Positions 11,401-20,978 of a stretch of DNA of 34,400 bases are shown here, in pieces. Location of the stretch: positions 1 through 34,400 of the forward strand of contig JAQGAU010000212.1 of the NCBI GenBank assembly GCA_034698045.1, written 5' to 3'. The position numbers were made by a program, and so were the translations under genes. The DNA is from Paramacrobiotus richtersi. Its lineage: Eukaryota; Tardigrada; Eutardigrada; Parachela; Macrobiotidae. Within the stretch, counting starts at the first letter, position 1, and every line of letters begins with the position of its first letter. Below the pieces are notes generated by a model that did no database searches, was not told the origin of the DNA, and saw only the letters and a list, made by a program, of their open reading frames with translations.

Positions 11401-13942
11401 CCAGCGCCGCGCACAATTCATCGCGCGTCAATTCATCCGGTCGGGTGCGACTTGTACTCTCCCAAATCTTCGACAAAGTACTCCGGCTTAATCCGGACTG
11501 AGAAAGAACCGCAAAAACCTTTTCTTTCTGGACAAACGCACCCTTCCGGAAATGCGATAACACCATATGATAAACGGGAGGTAAAGTGCTGGCATCGGCG
11601 TTGCACCAGGGCGGAAGATCATCCTGAGGACTCAGTGGGGAATTCGCAGAACTACCTACTGAAAAGATGATCAGAACACATTTATTGTCAACACTAACGT
11701 TTCAAACATATGTACATTTCACAGCAGTACTAAATAAGCAATACGATATATATCTCTTTAAGGGAGCATCCATAAATTACGTAACGCAAAAAAATGCCGT
11801 TTTTGGTACCCTCCTCCCCCATGGTCACAGTTGGTAACAAAAAACCGACCCCTCCTAATAACGAAAAAGTCGTTACGTTATGGTCCGTACCCCTCCCCCC
11901 CCTCATTTAAAAAAATTTAACTTGGCAGTTCCATTTAACCGGTGAAATTTTTGATCCAAATTTCATCAAAAATTTATGCTCTAAAGTAATTTGCTTAAAA
12001 TGCTCAAGAATTCGAACTTAGCCAAATTCTCTGTCTTCCCTAAAAATGTAAATTTTAAACCAAGATTATTTATGTCCCGAAAATGCGCTTTCGGAAGGGA
12101 AACGATCCAACAGGTTTTGTTAAAAAGGCTTTTTCTTGAACCCTCTCACCTTATCGTACTTCTGTTTTTCGCTCGTGCAACTGCTAAAGTTCAGTAAAAG
12201 GGTGCAACACCTCGCTCACAACTGCAAATATTGTGAAATAATTTGCTAAGACTGAGGCACACGTGTCATCCGCAGGTGGTGTACCAGTTATTATGTTTAT
12301 AAAAAACAATTCATGAAAGAAGGGCACACTTTCAGATCTCGAAAGCTTCCATTGCACGGGGCGTCATAAATTTCTTAAAAAGCAGAGGTTTTAAAACACG
12401 CACCATAACGTAGCGTTTTCAGCGACTCCCCCCTCCCCCTGTGTCACATTAAATAACATTTTCCTGCCACCCCCCTCCCCAGACTCGCGTTACGTAATTT
12501 ATGGACGCTCCCTTACTGCATTATCGTACCAGGTATCACAGAATTAAAAGCGGAAGATAGGCCGTCCGGGAGATTATTCCAGTCTCTCGCCGTCTGACTA
12601 GTGCTAAAACTGGCTGTCCGTGGAGCGAGCGTCGCTGTCGCTGGCTTAATCGGCTGGAAATTTTTATTACTACCGGATGTGCTGGAGAGATCAGAGAATT
12701 TCATCATCATATCGTTCAAATCTGCAAACCACCGCTATATACAGAATTGTACGAGAAAAACCTAAAAATCAACAATTTTACCAGGAAGGGCAGGACGCGG
12801 TGCATTTACTCGATTATCAGTGCTTCGAACGGCCTCCTCTGCTTTATACTCGGGACTGTGCTCTTTCGGAGTTACAACAGTTTGCGGAGACATCTTCGAT
12901 GGACTGGAGGGAGCTAAACAGATTTTCTACTAAAATTGGTCATTTATGATCAAATAATTACGGCAAAATGATTTTAAAATCGGTCTATATTGTTCATGCA
13001 GTACATAAACTCATCAACATACTTGCGGGTCTCGAATTCGATTCCGGACGCGTTTTCACGTTATTGCCAGTTACGGTCTGGAAATCAGCTGCGATTTTAT
13101 CCAGCAAGGCCGTGGCATCCACGGTTTTACTCCGGGACGCGTGGAATGACTGTTTAATTTTGTGCTGCTGCCGCTGTGTTTCCAAACGTTTCCGTTCTTC
13201 ATTGGGATCCAAAGCCTGTATGGTTCAAAGATGGAAATCAGCTGAAACGATTCTAACAGGAAAAAAGTACAACATACTGCGGCGGAAAGTGGTTGCGGTG
13301 ATTTATCCCTTTCCATCCCAGAAAGAGATCCTTTTCGCACGGTATTAACCGGCATCGTGTTCGAAGAAGCATAATACGGTGTCGTAACCTAAAAATTGAT
13401 CAAGCATCATTTTCTAGCTGTCTCACTTTTCTTTTTCGCTTATCCAGCTAATTTTCCGCATAGAAAGCATCATGCGTATACAGCACTCACGGGAAGGGCA
13501 AATCCCTGCGAATTTCCATAATACGACGCACTGACATCCTGGACTGGAATGGTGGACAAGGGAGGCATTGGGATGCCTTGGAAGCCCATGTTGGGCCCGC
13601 CACGAAACTCCACACTGGGAGCTGATTCGTACACTCCAAAGGGCGCTTGTCCGTATGGCGCTGTGTAGCCCGCACTTGCCGTCCCCGGATTCATCATACC
13701 GACCTCGTACGCTTGGTTCGCAGGCCATCGGTTCGAGGGGAGCGGGGCTCTGGCCACTGCGCAGCGAAAATCAAAATTAAGTTAATTAACGTTGCACAAT
13801 TACGCTAAATCTTACCGTTTTGGACGGATGGTCTAGCAAGGTTCTGAGGCGGATTGTTTCTCTTCGTGGTTTCTCCCGGTTTCACGGAGCTTGCTGGCGC
13901 AGCCGAAAACCGATTCAGCTGATCTTTTAGGAAATTGTCCAT
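8444..13942 (-). CDS. SYNRG: Gamma-synergin (AP-1 gamma-ear binding protein)
   Basis: Clathrin/AP-1 accessory protein of trans-Golgi and endosomal membranes. Ten exons join in frame: 13942-13816, 13756-13491, 13388-13278, 13215-13023, 12913-12782, 12721-12530, 11658-11381, 10872-9672, 8884-8733 and 8674-8444, giving 960 aa. Residues about 350-433 (exon 7) form the EH domain, with PPVYHMVLSHF, LSRSTLSKIWE and ELCAALALTGLAQ. Exon 8 is Pro/Ser-rich and has acidic-Phe and acidic-Trp motifs, DEFSDF (497-502) and EEAWADW (648-654), the type that binds the AP gamma-ear. Exons 9-10 carry the conserved C-terminus, VEIYRVARRVYLA and CGLCLLNVD with YHSPCANFWVNC, a Cys/His pattern kept in animal synergins. 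Two points are uncertain: the exon 8 donor (9672 or 9681) and the exon 10 acceptor (8674 or 8668); each alternative keeps frame. Introns 6 and 8 contain repeats. Confidence 0.93.
8962..9460. repeat. Two-copy ~249-bp tandem repeat in SYNRG intron 8
   Basis: Units of about 249 bp start near 8962 and 9211. Shared blocks include AAATAAATATTTTTAGT, CTTATTCCAGTTT and AATCGCTTTTTTTAAATACA, spaced alike in both. The copies have diverged by substitutions and small indels, so the duplication is not recent. It lies wholly inside the intron. Confidence 0.8.
11760..12514. mobile_element. 755-bp DNA transposon (MITE-like) in SYNRG intron 6
   Basis: Terminal inverted repeats of 28 bp, 11760-11787 and 12487-12514, differ at one position; both begin AAGGGAGC and end ATTACGTAACGC when read inward. 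Subterminal C-rich runs occur near 11805-11905 and 12425-12480. There is no transposase reading frame, so the element is non-autonomous. The flanks read GTAA and TTAA, which may be a degraded TTAA target duplication. The inverted SYNRG copy at 22963-24978 lacks the element in the same intron, an empty-site comparison that supports the borders. Superfamily is not assigned. Confidence 0.85.
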
Positions 13943-14508
13943 TTCCGGATTACGCAGTCAGCAGGTGGTTGCAGATGAAACCATGAAACAATCCCTCAAA
14001 TGAGTCAAATCAGTCAAATGTCAATTCGCGAAACACGAGCGGAGGCTCACATCCTCTTTGAAACTTCAGAGCAGCGTTTACTGCTAACACACTGGCGCGA
14101 CCATCCACTTTCGAGTTTCGGGAAAGTTAACAGCGACAAGACAGAACAAAATCATATGATTCATATCAGTCTTCAAAGCCAAAGGTTTTGTTTTTGCTTT
14201 TAGCTTAATTTTACGTGCAGACATTTTTCTCGCTCCAGTAACTGCAGTCTGGTAGCGATGAGCGTCTGCGTCACTGACTCACGATTCCACTTCGAGGCTC
14301 AGCTGACGTCACACGACTCGGCACGCCGAACACACGCTTGGCAGAATCAGCTCGGCAATTGACTCACCGTGATTCCGATGCGGCTTCGATTTCGCCTTCA
14401 TCCACTCTGGATCCCCGTGCTCAAATTGAGTTTTTACCTCGCGGTTTGTCAGTTCTTAGGAGTTTCACGTGGATTTTTTCCGCAGGTTTCATCTTTCATC
14501 ACATCAGA
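13943..14508. promoter_or_regulatory. Divergent promoter region of SYNRG and RPL18
   Basis: The two ATG codons lie 566 bp apart and point outward, so both 5' UTRs and promoters must fit here. The RPL18-proximal part contains two TGACTCA sites (14275-14281 and 14360-14366), each followed by a similar GATTCC...CTTCGA block, and a palindromic CRE between them. A pyrimidine-rich stretch with TCTTTC just before the RPL18 ATG (about 14485-14500) resembles the TCT/TOP start of ribosomal-protein genes. Start sites are inferred, not shown. Confidence 0.6.
14304..14311. promoter_or_regulatory. Palindromic CRE, TGACGTCA
   Basis: Full 8-bp consensus for CREB/ATF bZIP dimers, 198 bp upstream of the RPL18 ATG and flanked by two TGACTCA (AP-1-type) sites 23 and 49 bp away. 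The match is exact; use in vivo is inferred. Confidence 0.55.
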
Positions 14509-15633
14509 ATGGTAAGTATTCCATTATATTCTAGGAACTTCTTACTGGAAATTTGATTTTTGACAGGGTATCGATATCTCGCATAAAAACGACCGCAAAG
14601 CGGTGCGTAAAGCTCCGAGGACCGATGATGTCTACATTCGTCTCCTTGTCAAGGTTCGCCACATTCCCTTCAAAATTCTCCCCTCCGATCCGTTTACTTA
14701 CGCTACATTTTCATGATTTTAGTTATACCGCTTCCTGGCTCGCCGCACAGAAGCCAAATTCAACCAGATTGTGCTGAAGCGACTGTGTATGTCACGCACG
14801 AACCGACCGCCGCTCTCGTTGTCCAAACTGGTAAAATCTGCATTTCCACTGCATGCTTATCAGATATTGATCATTTTGAATGATTTTCTAGTCCGCATCC
14901 ATGAAGAGAATTGGCCGAGGAGACAAGATCGCTGTTGTTGTGGGGACCATCACGGACGATCTGAGGATCCACGAGATCCCCAAGTTGCGCGTTTGCGCCC
15001 TCAAAGTCACAGAGCGCGCCCGTGCCCGTATCCTCAAAGCTGGCGGGGAAATTATTACGTTCGATCAGTTAGCCACTAAAGCACCTAAAGGCGAAAACAC
15101 CCAGCTGTTGCAAGGTATGGACACGCACTTTTTTCACAGTGCTGTCAATTGGATCACCTTTATTGTATCGTGTTTTCTTCGCTAAATTTTCATCTTTTTT
15201 GGCTTCTTTAGTTCTTTGCATAATTTATTCTACTGCAAACGTGATCTTTAGTCGTATAACCGTGCATATTGTACAAGAATCAGTGGAACACTGCATACCA
15301 TTTGCTACATAAGTTTGATATGAGTGACGTGATTGTCGCTTAAGAAATTTGAATGCCATGATATATTTCGTTGATTATACACATTTTATGTATTTTCTAG
15401 GCCCGCGTCATGCTCGTGAAGCGTACCGCCACTTCGGTCGGGCACCTGGTGTACCGAAATCGCATTCGAAGTAAGTTCGGCAGCTGTTGATGTTTTCTCA
15501 CCTCTTCCGTAATCTATGGCAGTTTTAAGCGATTTCTAACACTTTTTTTCTTTACAGGCCTTACACCATCAGCAAAGGACGAAAATTCGAACGGGCTCGT
15601 GGTCGTCGCAAGACTTGTGGATTCAAAGTTTAA
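14509..15633 (+). CDS. RPL18: 60S ribosomal protein L18 (eL18)
   Basis: Structural protein of the large ribosomal subunit. Six exons: 14509-14511 (ATG only), 14567-14653, 14723-14830, 14892-15114, 15401-15470 and 15558-15633, giving 188 aa, the same length as human eL18. Conserved runs include [12 protein letters not shown] at the start, [56 protein letters not shown] and [13 protein letters not shown] near the end. All splice junctions are GT-AG and the phases agree. An exon 1 that ends right after the ATG is common in ribosomal-protein genes. Intron 4 (286 nt) is the longest; I looked for a hosted snoRNA and saw no convincing C/D or H/ACA layout. The last exon and its 3' flank are copied near 30.1 kb. 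Confidence 0.97.
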
Positions 15634-16109
15634 CATCCTGGGTTTTACTGTTCTCTTGCTGGGATTGTGTTATTTTCGTTCAGTAAAGTGGATAAAAAAG
15701 TGGGAGATTCTTGGATTAAAACACTCCAATCCATGTCCGTTGTCACTTAATTAAAATGTACGAAAGCAGTTGTTACCACCGAAACATATATAGGGCGATG
15801 CCACGATATCATGAAATACCCAGCCGCCGTAATACATAATTGGTTTAAAAATTTTCAGAATGAAACCAAAGACAAGCGATAAACAGCAGTGACTATACAG
15901 ACAACAGAGGATATGATTTGAATCAAGCATGTCTCGGGGACGATTGCCAATTAAGATTGCCAATAATTAATTTTATCTGAATTAGAAATACTGTCCGGTG
16001 CACGCTGCGTACAGTTCAATGCGGCGACTAGCGTAGTGCAGTGGCGTAATTACGTGCCAAACGTCAGTACACTGAGTACAGAGCCTAATTGTAACGAAGT
16101 TCATAAATT
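15634..16109. other. RPL18 3' flank, no gene seen
   Basis: The first about 280 nt, to roughly 15915, align with the second copy at 30188-30490, so the duplication carried 3' UTR and flank as well as the exon. The rest, to 16109, shows no exon or repeat that I can name. Confidence 0.5.
15715..15720 (+). terminator. RPL18 poly(A) signal ATTAAA
   Basis: ATTAAA lies 82 nt after the stop codon and is the only near-consensus hexamer close by. It is preserved in the duplicated RPL18 3' end near 30.27 kb. Confidence 0.5.
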
Positions 16110-16479
16110 TGCTTACAAGTACGCTATTTCACCGGATATATTCCCACAAACACGATAGTTACATCAACAAGTTCTCCTAAATGAAAGAAGCACACAGCAA
16201 TTTTTTTTATTGCACCCACTACAAATGGTGCAAAGTTATGAATTTTCAAAGTTCTATGGATGATCTGATCTAGATCTTAATCTTGCCTCACGGATCACCC
16301 ATAGACCGCTATGCAAAGTCACGTCACACATTGATAACTTTAAAAAATCATAACTGTGCACCGTTTGTAGTGGGTGCAATAAAAAAAATTGCTGTGTACT
16401 TCTTTCATTTAGGAGAACTTATTGATGTAGCTTCCGTATTTGTGGGAATATATCCGGTGAAATAGCATACGTGTTAGCA
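16110..16479. mobile_element. Foldback element with ~135-bp inverted arms
   Basis: Left arm about 16110-16254 and right arm about 16336-16479 are close inverse copies; shared blocks include CACCGGATATATTCCCACAA, AGTTCTCCTAAATGAAAGAA and TTGCACCCACTACAAA. The ends read TGCTTACAAGTACGC on the left and the inverse of TGCTAACACGTATGC on the right. The centre (about 80 bp) has no reading frame. It is a non-autonomous foldback or MITE; no clear target duplication was found. Confidence 0.85.
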
Positions 16480-17017
16480 GACATTTAACGCATAGTTTTA
16501 CATTTTTTTTAAAAAAAAACACAAACTCCGAACAACACAAACTTTTTCAGAGCTGTGGGTTTTGGATAAGCCGCGCAGATTGGTTATGCACATTTATTTA
16601 TAGCCGGCTCAGGTTAGGATGTCGACTTATTATTCGTTTATGCAGTAATGCAAATGTCTGGTCTCTACGCCTGGTCGAGGTACCGGTCTCGTCAACTTTA
16701 TTTCCCACAAATGTCGCTTGATTAATTTTGTTGTAGAGCATAATAAATTAAGTTAAAATACTACAGTAGTATATCGTAAATGGTCATAGTACCATGGATG
16801 TCGACGATTCGGACCATTTGGTCGCAAATGTCCAGCTGTGACAGGCACGTTCAATGTACATTAGATATCGCTAACCGTTTGTGCTGCATGTGCCTTGTGC
16901 ATCGCATCAAGCGAATCACGCAAAATGGGTAAAAAAATCAACAACAAGTAGAATAACAACCATATTACAATAACCATTATTGCTAATTATAAAGGTCAAG
17001 CATAGCTATTTCGATTG
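16480..17017. other. Left copy of F-box-cluster flank, no intact gene
   Basis: From about 16750 to 16980 this aligns with 20720-20960 and, more weakly, with 31358-31520. It includes the AGTATATCGTAAA motif at about 16768 and a decayed version of the minus-strand coding-like block at 20740-20849: ERACHSWTFATKW is still readable, but the upstream part is shortened and stopped. No functional gene is claimed. Confidence 0.5.
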
Positions 17018-17856
17018 TTAAAAGTACAGTCGATACAAGGCTTGCATGGTGAGGTTGTTTAACGTCAGTGGGTCCAGTTGGCGTAGAGCAGGTACATCCA
17101 CATGGAACTCTTCACCGTACCAAGCTACCGGCACCCCTTCGTTTAAGCTATCGTAGAAACAACAAAATACATGATGGAGAACTGTACAGAACGAGTGTAC
17201 ATTGAGTAAACAATGCAAGCATTACTTGCGAGAGGCTCGTACAAATATATCCGGCAACAGTCTTTATAGCGCATTTTACCATTTACTGTTAATGACGCGG
17301 CCCAACGATTCCCACTGTTTCTCCTGTGCATCGCTGTACAGTAGATCCAAGAATTGTAGAGATGTACAACTTTATCTCGAACCTCCGGGCTCACTTCCGG
17401 GCAGTGGAAGTTAGTTTAACGCCATAATGAACGCATGATAGTGCGATGCGAACGGCTTGGTACAGTCGAACTCATATCGTGCAAGAATCATTTGTAGTTT
17501 GTCTGAACTTAAGCGCCGAGCACCGATCCAGGAAACACTGCAAGGCATTATGGGGTCGATCCCCGTAAATAGAAACGGAGGACTCATAACATTCTCTATA
17601 GTATAATTCAGGAGTATCAGCTTTCTTGTAGCAGAAAGTAAGTGGTGCAACATATAATTGTTACAGCCAGGGACTATGTTCGGATCTAGCCAATAGTGGG
17701 CACTCCCCGCATACTCTTGCTGAACATTGCAGTCCGTAAGAATCAGCAGAATCATGTTTGCCTTTTTCTTCTTGATAGCGTTCACAATAATACCGAACTT
17801 CTTCTGTCCAGTTCGAAAGTCCATGTGTCGCAAAATCAAAATCTTGGTGTTATTCT

Positions 17857-19365
17857 GTACAAGAAACACCTTCGGCTGCCGTCTCAGGGTTTCTTGTGTT
17901 CAGTGATCATAGTTTTTATATTATAATATTGCAAGATATTTATCGACCGAAGCGGAGCGAAAGTCCTCTATACTCGACTCGAATGGATTTCGATACCAGT
18001 CCGTTATCTGTCGGTCGGTCATTATTATTTTTTTATCATTTATTTATCTAGTAATTATAATAAATTGCGATTAGTATTTTTGATATTGTATAGCTTTACT
18101 ATTACTGTTAGTTCGTTCTGTTTCCGGTCAGATGGTCGGTACTCCATCCAAGCATCCCATTTGGAATATCGTTGCCAGTCTGTTCTGCTTCCGGTCAGAT
18201 GGTCCGTACTGCCTCCAAGAATTCGTTTTTTAATATTGCTGTTGGTTCGTTCTGCTTCCGATCAGATGGTCGGTACTGCATCCAAGAATGTTATTTTGAA
18301 TATCGGTGTTAGTTCGTTCGATCGATCTGCTTCCTTTCGGATAGTCGGCACTGCATCTAGGTAGTAGGTATCCCGTTTTGAACATTGCTGTTTGTTTGTT
18401 CTGTTTCCGGTCAGATTGCCGGTACCCCATCCAAGAATACCGTTCTAAATATTTCTGTTAGTTCGATCGGTTTCCGATCAGAAGATCGGTACTATCTAAG
18501 TATCCCGTTTTGAACATTGCTGTTTGTTAATTCTGTTTCCGGTCAGATGGTCGGTACTGCATCCAAGAATACCGTTTTAAATATTTCTGTTAGGTCGATC
18601 GGTATCCGGTCTGAGTTTCGGTACTGCATCCAAGAATGCCGTTTTGAAAATTACTGTTAGGTCGTTCTGTTTCCGGTCAGATGATCGGTACTGCCTCCAT
18701 GAATTCCTTTCTGAATATTGCTGCTGGTTCGTTCTGCTTCCGGTCGGATAGTCGGCACTGCATCTAAGTATCCCGTTTCGAACATTGCTATTAGTTAGTT
18801 ATTAGTTGGCATGCAGTGTCGCTGCACAGCATCGATCAAAGATTCGGAGATGAATAACTGTAATTCAATAACGTAATAGGTACTGATACAATTGCATCGA
18901 TGGTAGTATATCTTTGCTCGTTGTGACGGGTTAGAGCTTTTGATGATCATGTTTTTTTTTGTAATGGCTGTTACGTTTGTTGTTGGTCGTTGGGTTATTA
19001 GGCGTTTTCGTTTAAACGTTGGGATACCGAAAGGTTTTTCCTTTTGCCATTCGAAATGTTTAAAGATGGTAAATGCCGGTTCTGTACTTGAGAGTAAATT
19101 ACTTACATTAATTGTTTAGTTTCAATTAATTTTTATCTAAGCAACGGTAAATCACGGTTTGGTTTATCCTTAACAGTAACCTTTGCAATTGCGGTGAGAA
19201 TTACCATTCTGCGCGTACGGTGCCGGGTCAGACTTTTTTTGAATAAAAAGATCATGTGACCCTGTTTTCGAGTATGGCCGACCTAGTGGCGTTGTCGGTT
19301 TTTCGTGTTTTGATCTGGTTGTATGGGTTTTTCGACCCTGGGGTCCGTATAATAGATCTTTGATT
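17857..19365. mobile_element. 1.5-kb insertion in F-box exon 2 (left copy)
   Basis: Aligning the left with the right copy places the borders at about 17857 and 19365 (CATATC / AGAATAACACC on the minus strand, against CACATCC / AGAAGAACACC). No inverted terminal repeats are seen. One end has a 9-bp hairpin, ACAAGAAAC (17859-17867) and GTTTCTTGT (17889-17897), with a 21-nt loop. The interior is mainly the 67-bp minisatellite. A one-sided terminal hairpin plus a tandem-repeat core recalls Helentron/DINE-type elements, but the diagnostic CTRR end is missing, so the class is open. Confidence 0.6.
18111..18793. repeat. 67-bp minisatellite, ten units
   Basis: Ten diverged units of about 65-82 bp run head to tail, typically GTTCGTTCTGTTTCCGGTCA then GATGGTCGGTACTGCATCCA. 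Unit starts fall near 18111, 18178, 18245, 18312 and so on. Units 4, 6 and 10 share a CATCTAAGTATCCCGTTT tail, while units 5 and 7 share an AAGAATACCGTT tail, so a two-unit higher-order repeat is visible in the middle. Confidence 0.88.
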
Positions 19366-20066
19366 GATATGCATATTCAGTGCATGTTTCAGAACATTTT
19401 CAGATTTGTTCAACATTCATAATTATAGCCGTCTACTTCGACCAAGCTGGACAGATACGTATTGGACGGATTTATTCCCCACCACTGGCAGATCCCACAA
19501 ACGAAGTACTGTAATTTTGACTGATCATTAGTGATCCCCAGCCTGGACTATATCTTTCGTTGCAGCGGAAGCCGTCTCGAAACGATTTGCTTGATGTCAA
19601 CCACAAGCTAGCCATAAAGTAGTTCGTGCAATAATGTTAAATATGTTTAACAGTTACCCGTGTGTGTGGAATTAGTTCATGTACTGTACAAGTCTATTTA
19701 CTAACTGGTTTGTTATCACAGTTTACCTTTTCATTTTTACTTGGTCGTACAGGCCTAAATAACCGCAAATTTCCAACACGAGGTCGACCGCGAGATCGAG
19801 TATCTGGAATTCGGCACTCTGACTAGCTTCAGAGGACATTCCGACTAGCAAGTAAAAAATTTTTGAAATATTTAAAACGTCCAATAAAATGTGTTCTTTT
19901 TGGATGTTCACGGGGCCTGTTATTGTATCCCAGCCAGCTTTTCTGCGCAGTATATTAGGATTAAGTCTTTCTACACGATCTAAACTGAAGAACGAGAAGA
20001 ATTTACGTCACGACTCAAATCACGAGTACGAGTATATCGTAAAAGGTCATAATACCATATGGATAT

Positions 20067-20459
20067 TAAAGCGGAAATGGTTGAGTTACCTGTAGATGAC
20101 TCATGCGTGAGCTGTGCGTTGATTTCTCCTCGAATGGACCATTTTCCTGGATGATTTCTCCTCGAATGGACCATTTTCCTGGATTCCTACAGTTGTCCCT
20201 ATTCCCGGACCGAATGGATTCGCCTTTTCCTTGCCGCATCGCATTTGGATGGTTTTGGACCATTGGACTGCCCATTGCCTTGCCTACCATGGACTGACCC
20301 TGTCCGATTTCCTATAACTCCGGACAGTATTTTTTTTGTTTTTATTAACATTCCTGTTGTTGTTTTTTTCGAAAGACTTGTAAGTCTTCCTCTTTTGGAG
20401 GGAGGTAAAGCGGAAATGGTTGAGTTACCTGTAGATGACTCATGCGTGAGCTGTGCGTT
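20067..20459. repeat. 54-bp exact direct repeat, 339 bp apart
   Basis: Positions 20067-20120 and 20406-20459 are identical over 54 bp, starting TAAAGCGGAAATGGTTGAGT. Neither copy has a substitution, so the duplication is recent or under correction. Both copies read MVELPVDDSCVSCAL on the plus strand; the second continues open to 20583. No gene is recognised. Confidence 0.85.
20121..20184. repeat. 32-bp exact tandem repeat
   Basis: Two perfect head-to-tail copies, 20121-20152 and 20153-20184, each start GATTTCTCCTCGAATGGACC. They directly follow the first copy of the 54-bp repeat, inside its 339-bp period. Confidence 0.9.
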
Positions 20460-20739
20460 ACGTGAGAAATTTGTGATGCGGAATTTGACTGAGCAAACGG
20501 CTCATCTTTTTAACAAATTTAGTCTGTCGTCTTTCGTTCTTACGGAACGGTTAATTTCCTTTTCCCTCATCCGACAGTGTTGATTCCCTAATAAACTTGT
20601 GCAGCGTGACCTCTCGTTGTTTGACTGATTCTCGTGTAGCCATCGTAAGCATTTACCACCACAAACAGCCGATATATCCTGGTAAGCCTGAACAGCACCC
20701 CAGTGTGAGAGAATTGAACATTCTTGTTTTAATATCGAC

Positions 20740-20849
20740 GATTCTACCCATTTGATCGCAAATGTCCAGCTGTGGCGGGCACGTTCAATGTACAGACGTA
20801 GATACATCATACCGCTAACCGTGCGTGCTGCATATGCCATGTGCATCAT
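20740..20849 (-). other. Coding-like block downstream of F-box gene
   Basis: The minus strand reads MMYLRLYIERARHSWTFAIK followed by WVESS. A decayed relative lies near 16800-16880 (ERACHSWTFATKW) and a faint one near 31480-31515. The block sits about 130 bp past the F-box gene stop. It could be an exon of another family member or a remnant carried by the duplicated unit. No domain is recognised and splice sites are not fixed. Confidence 0.35.
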
Positions 20850-20933
20850 ACATACTCAAACGGATCACGCAAAATGGGTAAAACAACTACAACAAGTGGA
20901 ATAAAAACTATGTTACAACTTACATCAACCATT

Positions 20934-20939
20934 TTTATT
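20934..20939 (-). terminator. Poly(A) signal AATAAA of F-box-like gene
   Basis: AATAAA on the minus strand lies 40 nt after the stop codon of the intact right copy. The left copy has no matching hexamer at the same place. Confidence 0.55.
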
Positions 20940-20978
20940 AAAGGTCAAGTAAAAGGTCAATCATAGCCATTTCAGTTG

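Larger units (their letters stand above)
17018..19839 (-). pseudogene. Broken F-box-like gene, left copy
   Basis: Exon 1 (19839-19727) is open and holds the F-box start, FQILDLAVDLVLEICGYLG; its donor is canonical GT, unlike the GC donor of the right copy. The exon 2 acceptor region is altered (about 19518-19535), then a GAATGTTGA run gives an early stop. Exon 2 is split by the insertion at about 17857-19365. Its second part (17856-17415) is open and very similar to the right copy. Small insertions then follow: TAAC-type at 17412, 5 bp at 17338 and 6 bp near 17290. These break the frame. Exon 3 (17147-17018, ending ALYRLYF) is intact and the same length as in the right copy. As a whole the gene cannot make the full protein. 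Confidence 0.8.

Noticed and set aside
15115..15400. Possible snoRNA in RPL18 intron 4
   Set aside because: A small hairpin (15281-15293) is present, but no paired C and D boxes or H/ACA boxes at the right spacing.
18065..18364. Plus-strand frame of 99 codons in the minisatellite
   Set aside because: It is produced by the tandem repeat; its sequence repeats with the 67-bp unit.
19273..19362. Small hydrophobic frame of 29 codons starting MADLVALSVF
   Set aside because: It sits at the end of the 1.5-kb insertion, is short, and has no support from conservation or context.
20067..20459. 54-bp direct repeats as LTRs or target duplication
   Set aside because: They are too short for LTRs and too long for a target duplication, and the 285 bp between has no element features.
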